Shown here: positions 48,281-59,073 of the stretch, one piece after another | Position numbering within the stretch: the stretch's first letter is position 1 | How the letters are laid out: every line of letters begins with the position of its first letter | NCBI RefSeq assembly: GCF_037975245.1 | Contig: NC_092561.1 | Span: 10,663,001 to 10,727,000, forward strand | Length of the DNA: 64,000 nucleotides | Source: Apostichopus japonicus | Taxonomy: Eukaryota > Echinodermata > Holothuroidea > Aspidochirotida > Stichopodidae | Reading direction: 5' to 3' | Position numbers and translations under genes: made by a program | The notes under the pieces: model-generated | What the model was told of the DNA's origin: nothing | Database searches by the model: none | What the model saw: only the letters and a program-made list of their open reading frames with translations

Positions 48281-48462
48281 CTCTTTATCCAGCTTTCCGA
48301 TGGTCTTCTTACTTTTACCCGAAGGTGGTCTTGGGTTCTTCTCTTCTCTCTCAATCTCCTTCTCAAGTTTCAGGAGGGCGGGAGGTTCGATGTCGTATTT
48401 ACATCCCATCCTCGCTAATTCATACACACAGACTAAAACATTCTTTGGTCCTTTCTGTAGGA
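48281..48462 (-). CDS. GAS2-family protein, exon 4: end of the CH domain and linker
   Basis: Acceptor GTTATAG ends at 48463. The two leading bases TC complete a Val codon begun by exon 3, then 60 codons read LQKGPKNVLVCVYELARMG, KYDIEPPALLKLEKEIE and a basic KSKKTIGKLDKE, ending at donor GAG|GTAACG. The V-x4-ELxRx-EPPxLxKLEKEIExEE pattern is diagnostic of the end of the calponin-homology domain in GAS2 and GAS2-like proteins, cytoskeletal linkers of actin and microtubules. The family's next part, the zinc-binding GAS2 (GAR) domain, was not found downstream in the window. Confidence 0.9.
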
Positions 48463-48885
48463 CTATAACATATAACAGTAGATACAGTTAAAAGGGCATT
48501 AACGGTGTGCAGTGTCATAATAAGAAAGAGAACACAGACAGCATTCATCTCGTCCACCACTTAGTATATTCTGTATTTGTGATGATATAAGAGAGGTTAA
48601 ATTCAATGGGGGCTGTTAGAGCCCCACCAATCAATAGGTGTTTGTTTCAAGATACACCAGCATGTTATGTTTATAGTCTTGTATAAAGACTCTTCTCACA
48701 CCTGACCGTTGATAACGAGTCACACCCACACACCATAAAGAACACACAATTCAAACAGTCCTTCCCAGTGCACTATGGTGTGCCACATGTATGTGTCTCC
48801 CAGTGGGGCAGTTACCATTAGGTGAACGCATTGAACTATCATTACAGCTTACCTTACAGGTCCCCATGTGGTTACACAATCATGC

Positions 48886-49160
48886 AGTGCTGTGGTCAAA
48901 TGGTTAATGTAATGGACTCTGATCTAATGCCGGTTAAAGGTTTGAGTCCTGTCTGACCTGTTGGAGTACGAGTCCTGGCCAGATACTTACATTTTCTAAA
49001 GTTCATTTTCAGAAGTTTCTACTTACTTCTGGTTCCTCCACTTCCATTATAGCATATTTTGTACTTTGTTTATTGTTATTTCATCATAATTTGAGTAAAT
49101 TACTCATTGAATCTGTTACTGTTTATATATATGGAAAGTGGAAAAAATAAACTTGAAACA
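48886..49160 (+). mobile_element. probable tRNA-derived SINE
   Basis: It opens with a tRNA-like head: A-box-like TGTGGTCAAATGG and B-box-like GGTTTGAGTCC with tRNA spacing (48888-48960). A body of about 170 bases ends near GGAAAGTGGAAAAAATAAAC. The following CTTGGGCAAGGCACTTGAC (49169-49187) is a module often seen in metazoan SINEs, so the boundary may be further right. It lies in the intron between GAS2-family exons 3 and 4. Confidence 0.45.
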
Positions 49161-49393
49161 TTGTTTCCTTGGGCAAGGCACTTGACTGAAGGGATTCATG
49201 GCCTGTACTAGTTAAACCTTCAACTAAAAATGTCTAAGGTTTGGTTGAAGCTACAATGAAAGACCATCTGGACCGGATATAAACCACAAATAGGATTTGA
49301 TCGGTTTCTATGTGTCCTTCTGCAAGTCCACCGAGTTTGCTGCACTGCCACGAGCAGTAGTTTTTTGGTAAACTCTTTCCTGGCATATCTTAC

Positions 49394-49535
49394 CTAGATC
49401 ATCGGTTTCAAACAAGCAGGTATCCGCCAGCCCAAACTCTCTGCACCACGATAGGAATGTTGCTACGTTATCTCTGGCGATGAAAGACTCAGCGGGGGCT
49501 CTCTCATGGAATCGAATCTTCTTTGTTGGTAATTT
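49394..49535 (-). CDS. GAS2-family protein, exon 3: middle of the CH domain
   Basis: Acceptor GATTACAG precedes 47 codons plus one base: KLPTKKIRFHERAPAESF, IARDNVATFLSWCREFG, LADTCLFETDDL, then donor TAG|GTAAGA. The ARDN-ATFLSWCRE-G-x-ETCLFE pattern is the GAS2-family version of the CH core. Its phases join those of exon 2 (phase 0 in) and exon 4 (one base out). Confidence 0.92.
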
Positions 49536-50695
49536 CTGTAATCGAGCCAACAACATCATCACATGTAATATATTCAGGTGCAGAGATACAGCAAAAATCA
49601 TGGCCAGTTACAAAGGTCACATAGTACAATCGTTGAAACAGTGACGCATTTCATATTTGCTCACACCCACATTCACATTTTTTTATAGATAATGACGTAG
49701 AATGCTTTTTCACAGCTGTTCATGTTTGCATTGTTGCTTTATCTCAGCACACAAACATAAAAAAGACTGAAACACTAAAGATGATGGGAGTCTGCAGTAT
49801 TGTTTGTCAAAGTACATACTGAAAACCTCAGAAAAGAGTTACTTTTCAATGAAAATAGTCAAATACCAACATCAAGCTTATTGTCAAATTTAGTGACAGA
49901 AAACATGGTATTGTAGGTGTGAAATACTTGGGTAGGTTTTAAAAGCAAAAAAACTGAAAATTTGGCATATAAATAGACCGACACCCATTTTTAAACCTAT
50001 AGGTATTATTTACATAAGGTTGTAACTTTGGTTAAGCCACAAGTGCATTCACACATAATTGGGAAACTACAATCTAACTAAGAGAAAGTTGATGGTAAAG
50101 ATCATTTAGCTCAAGTAGCAAGTCATTTCATTTTTTTGTTCCTAGGGATCTCATACTACAATTTTCTGCCTCGCAAATTTACTACTCTGTTACTTTGCTC
50201 TGTTGTTTCTTATGGAAACCAAGGAAAAATCGGTCAAGTGAGTCCATGCAGGCCTCCGTTTCTGAAATTTATTTGGCACTATAAATTAGTTACAAACATA
50301 ATATTTGGGAACTTTACAATAATTCACATAGTACAGTGTATAGTGAAAAAGTTTTGGCACACTTCACACGCATCCATTTCTTACATTTTACCACTTTTTC
50401 TTACATTTCTTATAAATATGATTTTTCAAATTAGTCCCACAAGATAGTGGTGAAGTCAACACGATATAGTATTAAGGTACATGCATTAGGTTAAGATTGA
50501 CCTGATAAGCTCTGTGAAATTAAATATACCCACTTAGTTTTAGCTCTTTTTAGAGTATGTTATAAAAAAGTGTCTGAACTTATAGGATCATCTACCGTTG
50601 AAACACCTAACCTGAGCATTGTTGACAAAAAAAGGTTTCACGGACATACATGTGCTACATGAGTTGAAATTTGAAACTTTCAGATAACTAACACC
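49536..50695 (-). other. intron 2 of the GAS2-family gene
   Basis: AT-rich, no recognised repeat or nested gene. The plus-strand frame at 50136-50447 is hydrophobic, low in information and antisense to the host intron. Intron 2 continues to 51450. Confidence 0.5.
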
Positions 50696-50795
50696 ATAAC
50701 TATGTAATCACATAAGCATGCAATCACATAAGCATGTAATCACATAAGCATGTAATCACATAAGTATATAATAATCACATAAGCATGAAAATGAT
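50696..50795. repeat. tandem 17-bp repeat, about five copies
   Basis: TAATCACATAAGCATG-type units recur from about 50702 to 50790, with one variant (ATATAATAATCACATAAG). They lie within intron 2 of the GAS2-family gene. Confidence 0.8.
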
Positions 50796-51104
50796 GTAAT
50801 CACAACCTGCTCAACCACCTAAAAAAAAACACAGACAGCCAATTGATGAAGTGATTCCTTGCAACATGTTATATGAGTTCAAAAGCAACATTGCAAACTC
50901 GACTTCTAAGTGATGGCCACTATTTACTTTAAGTGAGCTACTGTACCAGTATTCATTTCTGATCTACTTTAGACCTATTTGGGTTTTCATACTTTGATTT
51001 CTGTTGACCGCATATGAACATTGATCTTCACAGAATATGACACGATTCGAGTAAAAAGTTAATAAAACTTAAAAATTCCAGTTATTGGGCTCAAAAGGTC
51101 CCAA

Positions 51105-51275
51105 CAGTTTAAACTCTGCTGACCTTCAATGACCATTGAGTTCACAAAGAACAATAGCATTCCTACTCAAGGTAAGGTGGATCTACACACTAAGTATAAA
51201 GTTAATGCAGTTAATCCATTATGTATTTGTGAGTTTATCATGTTTACAGGCCAAGGGCATCACATACACACACTC
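51105..51275 (+). repeat. single diverged unit of the TGACCT-rich repeat family
   Basis: It has the CTGACCTTCAATGACC block, a TACTCAAGGTAAGGTGGATCT-like section and the end ATCATGTTTACAGGCCAAGG-CATCACA plus CA repeats, as in the copies ending near 9735, 15795 and 45005. Intronic in the GAS2-family gene. Confidence 0.5.
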
Positions 51276-51450
51276 CATTACCAATCTCATAGATTCCTTT
51301 TGCCTCCAGCAAGGAATCAAATAAGAATTAACCATACCACTTAATTGCAACACCTGCCCCCCACCCCCTCACCAAAAAAAAAAAACATTATAACCATCAC
51401 AGCTGGATAATTGATAAATTAAGTCATACAAATGTTAGAATGATTCTTAC

Positions 51451-51572
51451 ATTGTTATTTTTTCCGGCTCCACAACGCTCTGCGACCTTCCCCTGAATCA
51501 GCTGTGCTAATTTACAGAGCAGGACACCGTTGGAGAGAGAATCGATGAAATTATCATTTGTTATCCGAACAC
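51451..51572 (-). CDS. GAS2-family protein, exon 2: CH domain
   Basis: Acceptor TTTCACAG, then GT completing a Gly codon and 40 codons: VRITNDNFIDSLSNGVLLC, KLAQLIQGKVAERCGAGKNNN, followed by donor AAT|GTAAGA. The ITxxNFxDxLxNGVLLCxLAxxIQ motif is the CH domain of GAS2-family proteins. Phases join exons 1 and 3. Confidence 0.92.
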
Positions 51573-51664
51573 CTGTGAAAATCAAAACAAAACAAACTAG
51601 CTAGCTAGAAAAAATGTTCTAACTTGAAACACAGAATTTTCATTTCAATTAATTTTGCTGAATA

Positions 51665-53518
51665 TTCAATATCAACAGCTGTGCTCTGTACAAGACCTTC
51701 TACTACAGAACATTCATGACAGGTTTTGTTGAAAAGGTAAAACTCTGTCTTGAGTCATATTGTTCTAAAAAGTTGATAAAAGGACAGGCCTTGAAATTTT
51801 TGCTCTTTCCTGGCTACATGACAGTAGATTTTGACATTGTCAGTAGAAAACATGGCACTGTAATTTTTCTGCCATTATAGATATTAAGAACATAAACACA
51901 TGGTTTTAATCGGTTAACAATGGTCAATCAAAGAATCCTTATGAGTACCATACCTAACATAAGACCAGTATCATTGTTTGTTTATCGGTTAACAATGGTC
52001 AATCAAAGAATCATTATGATTGCCACCTAACATAAGACCAGTATCATTGTTTGTTTATCGGTTAACCCTTGGTCAATCAAAGAATCCTCATGTTTGCCAA
52101 ACCTAACATAAGACCAGTATCATTGTTTGTTTATCTGTTAACAATGGTCCATCAAAGAATCCTTATGATTGCCATACCTTACATAAGACCAGTATCATTG
52201 TTTGTTTATCTGTTAACAATGGTCAATCAAAGAATCATTAAGATTGCCACCTAACATAAGACCAGTATCATTGTTTGTTTATCTGTTAACAATGGTCAAT
52301 CAAAGAATCATTATGATTGCCATACCTAACATAAGACCAGTATCATTGTTTGTTTATCTGTTAACAATGGTCCATCAAAGAATCCTTATGATTGCCATAC
52401 CTAACATAAGACCAGTATCATTGTTTGTTTATCTGTTAACAATGGTCAATCAAAGAATCCTTATGATTGCCATACCTTACATAAGACCAGTATCATTGTT
52501 TGTTTATCTGTTAACAATGGTCAATCAAAGAATCCTTATGATTGCCATACCTTACATAAGACCAGTATCATTGTTTGTTTATCTGTTAACAATGGTCCAT
52601 CAAAGAATCCTTATGATTGCCATACCTAACATAAGACCAGTATCATTGTTTGTTTATCTGTTAACAATGGTCAATCAAAGAATCATTATGATTGTCAAAC
52701 CTAACATAAGACCAGTATCATTGTTTGTTTATCTGTTAACAATGGTCAATCAAAGAATCATTATGATTGCCATACCTAACATAAGACCAGTATCATTTGA
52801 ATGTTCAATATCAACAGCTGTGCTCTGTACAAGACCTTCTACTACAGAACATTCATGACAGGTTTTGTTGAAAAGGTAAAACTCTGTCTTGAGTCATATT
52901 GTTCTAAAAAGTTGATAAAAGGACAGGCCTTGAAATTTTTGCTCTTTCCTGGCTACATGACAGTAGATTTTGACATTGTCAGTAGAAAACATGGCACTGT
53001 AATTTTTCTGCCATTATAGATATTAAGAACATAAACACATGGTTTTAATCGGTTAACAATGGTCAATCAAAGAATCCTTATGAGTACCATACCTAACATA
53101 AGACCAGTATCATTGTTTGTTTATCGGTTAACAATGGTCAATCAAAGAATCATTATGATTGCCACCTAACATAAGACCAGTATCATTGTTTGTTTATCGG
53201 TTAACCCTTGGTCAATCAAAGAATCCTCATGTTTGCCAAACCTAACATAAGACCAGTATCATTGTTTGTTTATCTGTTAACAATGGTCCATCAAAGAATC
53301 CTTATGATTGCCATACCTTACATAAGACCAGTATCATTGTTTGTTTATCTGTTAACAATGGTCAATCAAAGAATCATTAAGATTGCCACCTAACATAAGA
53401 CCAGTATCATTGTTTGTTTATCTGTTAACAATGGTCAATCAAAGAATCATTATGATTGCCATACCTAACATAAGACCAGTATCATTGTTTGTTTATCTGT
53501 TAACAATGGTCCATCAAA
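51665..53518. repeat. tandem segmental duplication with a 1139-bp offset
   Basis: The non-repetitive spacer beginning TTCAATATCAACAGCTGTGC (51665) recurs at 52804, followed by the same ordered series of variant 75-bp units (for example the TGGTCAATCAAAGAATCCTCATGTTTGCCA variant at 52068 and 53207). The duplication is nearly identical over at least 715 bp, so it is recent. Confidence 0.85.
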
Positions 53519-56343
53519 GAATCCTTATGATTGCCATACCTTACATAAGACCAGTATCATTGTTTGTTTATCTGTTAACAATGGTCAATCAAAGAATCAT
53601 TAAGATTGCCACCTAACATAAGACCAGTATCATTGTTTGTTTATCTGTTAACAATGGTCAATCAAAGAATCATTATGATTGCCATACCTAACATAAGACC
53701 AGTATCATTGTTTGTTTATCTGTTAACAATGGTCCATCAAAGAATCCTTATGATTGCCATACCTTACATAAGACCAGTATCATTGTTTGTTTATCTGTTA
53801 ACAATGGTCAATCAAAGAATCCTTATGATTGCCATACCTTACATAAGACCAGTATCATTGTTTGTTTATCTGTTAACAATGGTCCATCAAAGAATCCTTA
53901 TGATTGCCATACCTAACATAAGACCAGTATCATTGTTTGTTTATCTGTTAACAACGGTCAATCAAAGAATCATTATGATTGTCAAACCTAACATAAGACC
54001 AGTATCATTGTTTGTTTATCTGTTAACAATGGTCAATCAAAGAATCATTATGATTGCCATACCTAACATAAGACCAGTATCATTGTTTGTTTATCTGTTA
54101 ACAACGGTCAATCAAAGAATCCTTATGATTACCATACCTAACATAAGACCAGTATCATTGTTTGTTTATCGGTTAACAACGGTCAATCAAAGAATCCTTA
54201 TGATTGCCATACCTTACATAAGACCAGTATCATTGTTTGTTTATCTGTTAACAACGGTCAATCAAAGAATCCTTATGATTGCCATACCTAACATAAGACC
54301 AGTATCATTGTTTGTTTATCGGTTAACAACGGTCAATCAAAGAATCCTTATGATTGCCATACCTTACATAAGACCAGTATCATTGTTTGTTTATCTGTTA
54401 ACAACGGTCAATCAAAGAATCCTTATGATTGCCATGTACCTAACATAAGACCAGTATCATTGTTTGTTTATCTGTTAACAACGGTCAATCAAAGAATCCT
54501 TATGATTGCCATACCTTACATAAGACCAGTATCATTGTTTGTTTATCTGTTAACAACGGTCAATCAAAGAATCCTTATGATTGCCATACCTAACATAAGA
54601 CCAGTATCATTGTTTGTTTATCGGTTAACAATGGTCAATCAAAGAATCCTTATGATTGCCATACCTAACATAAGACCAGTATCATTGTTTGTTCATCTGT
54701 TAACAACGGTCAATCAAAGAATCCTTATGATTGCCATACCTAACATAAGACCAGTATCATTGTTTGTTTATCGGTTAACAATGGTCAATCAAAGAATCCT
54801 TATGATTGCCATACCTAACATAAGACCAGTATCATTGTTTGTTTATCTGTTAACAACGGTCAATCAAAGAATCATTATGATTGCCATACCTTACATAAGA
54901 CCGGTATCATTGTTTGTTTATCTGTTAACAACGGTCAATCAAAGAATCCTTATGATTGCCATACCTTACATAAGACCAGTATCATTGTTTGTTTATCTGT
55001 TAACAACGGTCAATCAAAGAATCCTTATGATTGCCATACCTTACATAAGACCAGTATCATTGTTTGTTTATCTGTTAACAACGGTCAATCAAAGAATCCT
55101 TATGATTGCCATACCTTACATAAGACCAGTATCATTGTTTGTTTATCTGTTAACAACGGTCAATCAAAGAATCCTTATGATTGACATACCTTACATAAGA
55201 CCAGTATCATTGTTTGTTTATCGGTTAACAACGGTCAATCAAAGAATCCTTATGATTGCCATACCTAACATAAGACCAGTATCATTGATTGTTTATCGGT
55301 TAAAAATGGTCAATCAAAGAATCATTATGATTGCCATGTACCTAACATAAGACCAGTATCATTGTTTGTTTATCGGTTAACAATGGTCAATCAAAGAATC
55401 CTTATGATTGCCATACCTTACATAAGACCAGTATCATTGTTTGTTTATCTGTTAACAATGGTCCATCAAAGAATCATTATGATTACCATACCTTACATAA
55501 GACCAGTATCATTGTTTGTTTATCTGTTAACAACGGTCAATCAAAGAATCCTTATGATTGCCATACCTAACATAAGACCAGTATCATTGATTGTTTATCG
55601 GTTAACAATGGTCAATCAAAGAATCATTATGATTGCCATGTACCTAACATAAGATCAGTATCATTGTTTGTTTATCGGTTAACAATGGTCAATCAAAGAA
55701 TCCTTATGATTGCCATACCTAACATAAGACCAGTATCATTGTTTGTTTATCTGTTAACAACGGTCAATCAAAGAATCATTATGATTGCCATACCTAACAT
55801 AAGACCAGTATCATTGTTTGTTTATCTGTTAACAATGGTCAATCAAAGAATCATTATGATTGCAATACCTAACATAAGACCAGTATCATTGTTTGTTTAT
55901 CGGTTAACAACGGTCAATCAAAGAATCCTTATGATTACCATACCTAACATAAGACCAGTATCATTGTTTATCTGTTAACAATGGTCAATCAAAGAATCCT
56001 TATGATTGCCATACCTAACATAAGACCAGTATCATTGTTTGTTTATCGGTTAACAATGGTCAATCAAAGAATCCTAATGATTGCCATACCTAACATAAGA
56101 CCAGTATCATTGTTTGTTTATCGGTTAACAACGGTCAATCAAAGAATCCTTATGATTGCCATGTACCTAACATAAGACCAGTATCATTGTTTGTTTATCT
56201 GTTAACAATGGTCCATCAAAGAATCCTTATGATTGCCATACCTAACATAAGACCAGTATCATTGTTTATCTGTTAACAATGGTCAATCAAAGAATCCTTA
56301 TGATTACCATACCTAACATAAGACCAGTATCATTGTTTGTTTA
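51907..56343. repeat. 75-bp minisatellite, about 56 copies in two blocks
   Basis: The unit carries ACATAAGACCAGTATCATTG, TTTGTTTATCTGTTAAC and GGTCAATCAAAGAATC blocks and is split by a 245-bp spacer (52796-53041). Variants form runs: TCATTATGATT versus TCCTTATGATT, CTAACAT versus CTTACAT, AACAATGG versus AACAACGG, and GTACCTAACAT units that shift the frame. The period is 25 codons and one plus-strand phase lacks stops, which produces long frames of IAIPNIRPVSLFVYLLT-type repeats. It sits in intron 1 of the GAS2-family gene on the opposite strand and has no coding context. Confidence 0.95.
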
Positions 56344-56907
56344 TTATCAGCACATATTATTGGGCTTCTCTCAAAAGCCACAGGTACAGTTAACTGATGT
56401 GTGAGGTAATTCAAGAAAATACTAGTAACAACTTCATTTCGGCCAAGTAGAATTTTTAAGCGCAACTTTGCATTGTTTAGCGAGTGGCTAAAATTGTCAT
56501 ATTCTAGGCCTGAAAGGTACTTTATTAACCTATTACTTTTAAATGATGTACGGACAACTGGTTAGTCAATGACAGTGATAATTCCATACCAATTTTTCTG
56601 TTCATAAAAGTCTCCTTTTTATAGTGGTATTTACAATTAACGTCATTATTTTGTGAGTTACTCAATACAAGCCAGAGCTGTTTTGTTCATTTCTTTCAAT
56701 ACAAATTCCTTATTAAATTTAATTTAAATTAAGTTCCCTACTGAAATCCTATCAAAGTCAGTTATATTCACAGAACTGTATGTTATTATCCCAACAACAA
56801 TGTCATGCAGTTAAATTCCCAATAAGGCTTTCCCAGCACAGTTCTGTTCAATAATTTATTAAAAATCCCAACTACCCTGACATCTCAACAAAAGCTGTAT
56901 GTTTACA

Positions 56908-58049
56908 AGGCCTGAGTCCGGTAGCAAAAAATCGGAACCATGTAGTCGTTATCATTACCCGGTCGGGTAAAAGGTACCCAAACTCAGAACGTAATATTGG
57001 TACAAAAATCGCAGAACGAGCACAATGTTCAATGTACATGATGGCATACCATTATGCCACCTTATATAACACCTCCTCAATATACGTTTTCAACCGATGT
57101 TGAAAACTGAATTTCATGTTTTGATGTGTAATTAATTATAATGCAAATGCACATGAAATAATGAAAATCCTTTCAAAAAATTATTCTGAGTGTTTCTTTA
57201 CTACGATCCAGGGTGCGCATTAGCCACGGGATTGCAGGATTGCGGGATTCCCGCAATTTGATTTCAAATCCCGCATGTCAAAAGTTGCCATGAAGGGATT
57301 TCTCATAAAAAAATTCAGCTCTCAACTTGAATTAAACAGACATTACGGCTGTGATCGTGTAGCAATTCATCGCTAAACGATGGCATTTGGAATAAACGCT
57401 TAGTAAAAGCCACTTGTGATTATTTTTGTTTTGTTATCCCGTCTATAATCCATCTAAACATCCCGTAAATTTCCTTCCCAATCTTTCTTTCTATGCTGCT
57501 ATCTTAGACCACATGGTAGCCTAACACCACACTAAGTCAATGGGAAAATCTTGCCTAACCATCAGTTTGCAAAAAAAAACACACTTTGCATAGCCTTGTT
57601 TACAACTTTCAATTAGTTGGAAATTGACAATTGTTTGGATGTGCTATGTTTTGAAGACGGAATGTTTTTATTTTACGTACACTGTTGCTGTTGTGATGGA
57701 TTGCAGGGTTCAATTTTGCATAGTTTTCACTGGTATAAAATTTTCGTTTTTGGTGTGGCGTGATTTTATCCACACACGAAGAAGAATCATTAAGAATGGC
57801 TAACACTTGAAATAGCAAGTAATTAAAACAACCATCTACACTACAAGAAAGTTATTTCATGAAATAAATCTTCCGTATTCGCGTGTCTTGCTTAATCAAA
57901 ACATGCAGACCTACAGAATTATTGAAATCATAAAAGCACTCGTGAAGTAGTTACGCGATTTTTCCCCAAGAAAACGGGTAACCGTTTTCTGCGTTTTCGA
58001 TGCGGGTACCCGAATGCTCGGTCGGGTACCCGGGTACCCACTCAGGCCT
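56908..58049. mobile_element. possible TIR element, GGTACCCG-rich ends
   Basis: AGGCCTGAGT at 56908-56917 is inverted at 58040-58049 (ACTCAGGCCT). Both subterminal regions contain CGGTCGGGTA and GGGTACCC blocks. I found no convincing target duplication. A second terminus-like sequence, CAGGGTGCGCATTAGCCAC, begins at 57211 and may belong to a nested element. Confidence 0.5.
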
Positions 58050-58365
58050 AAAGTGATATTATTTACAAACTTTGTTAAAAGATGACTGTAGACACAAAAT
58101 TGGTTTTGATATGCTATATATAGACCATTACAGACCACTTTTAACAGTCCAGGACTAGGTGGTATTTCTGAAGTAAATTTAATATTTGAGAAAAGATTCT
58201 TCAAACAGTTGAGGCTCATCAGATAAAGTGACTGGACCTTGCAGTCTGATACACAGACCATTAGATCAGTTCCTCATATGCAACGCAAAACTTTACGGTC
58301 TCAAATGACACATGTGTTTACAAATGACAAATAGTGTTGAATGTCATCCAAATGATGCTCTCTTA

Positions 58366-58640
58366 TAAATTCCATACCCCCTTCCCTTAATCCTCTCTTT
58401 GTCCCTCTGCTGTTTATCCCCTACCTCTCCTCTGCCCCTGTTGGTTTCTTTCTTTCTTCTCTCCATCCCTTGTCTTCTAATCCCTTTACATCTGTCTCTT
58501 TGTGTTCACCATGCTCCTTAACCTGCCTGTATTCTGTGTGTATTTGTCCCTTCTGTTACTGTTACTTGTCAATTAGCCTCTGAAGAAGATCCTGCTAGGA
58601 TTGAAACGTCAGGCCAACTTACTTTTACACATTCTCTTGC
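58366..58640 (+). mobile_element. retroelement 3' end with hammerhead-like motif, copy 1
   Basis: A CT-rich stretch is followed by CTCTGAAGAAGATCCTGCTA and GGATTGAAACGTC (58578-58610). CTGAAGA, a small ATCCT/AGGAT hairpin and GAAAC resemble the CUGANGA-stem II-GAAA core of hammerhead ribozymes, which Penelope-like elements carry. A second, inverted copy lies at 62525-62690. Stems I and III were not demonstrated, so activity is unproven. Confidence 0.45.
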
Positions 58641-58927
58641 ACAGGCTCTCTAGTGGATAATCATTTTGCTAACAGTTTTATTTGATTTTGATTTAAAGTT
58701 AAAAGAATACAGTTTAGTTGAGTCATTCGAATTTAACAAACAATGGATTAACATTCTTAAAGGAGCATTCCAAAGATTGAGCACATTTTAAAGCTGACTA
58801 TCTGGAAAACTGGAATAGCTAGAGAAACATTACTAGCACAGACATTTTTAATTTTCTTGGACCATATCATATCAAGACTAACATTCTGCCATTCTTTGAG
58901 GTGAATGATCGTTTACCCTTAAAGTAC

Positions 58928-59073
58928 CTAATAATCTTGTAAGCCACTCGGCTAAGTCTTCTTGCAGTGGATGAAGGCTAGCCACAGCCGCCCGGGCTAT
59001 TTCTTGAGTGAACGCCAGAGAAACATCCTGGTCTAGGTTATCGTCTCCATGAGCCATTTCATGTAAAAGAACT
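58928..59073 (-). CDS. GAS2-family protein, exon 1 coding: start and beginning of the CH domain
   Basis: Acceptor CCACACACAG precedes 16 untranslated bases and ATG at 59057. The frame reads MAHGDDNLDQDVSLAFTQEI, ARAAVASLHPLQEDLAEWLT and RLL plus one base before donor TAG|GTACTT. LxPLQEDLAEWLxxLLG is the start of the GAS2-type CH domain. In-frame sequence upstream of the acceptor looks intronic, so I chose this ATG. The acceptor implies an unplaced non-coding first exon. With exons 2-4 this gives a continuous 191-residue N-terminal part. Confidence 0.85.

Larger units (their letters stand above)
51573..58927 (-). other. intron 1 of the GAS2-family gene, mostly repeats
   Basis: The 7.4-kb intron contains the 75-bp minisatellite (51907-56343), a TIR-bounded segment (56908-58049) and a retroelement-tail-like sequence (58366-58640). 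None of the open frames inside belongs to the host gene. Confidence 0.75.

Noticed and set aside
53606-55350. Long open frames (up to 296 codons) as protein-coding genes
   Set aside because: They are made entirely of a 75-bp tandem repeat whose period is a multiple of three, lack any non-repeat coding flank or splice context, and lie antisense in an intron.
51907-56343. CRISPR-like array
   Set aside because: The repeats are contiguous 75-bp units without unique spacers, in a eukaryotic intron.
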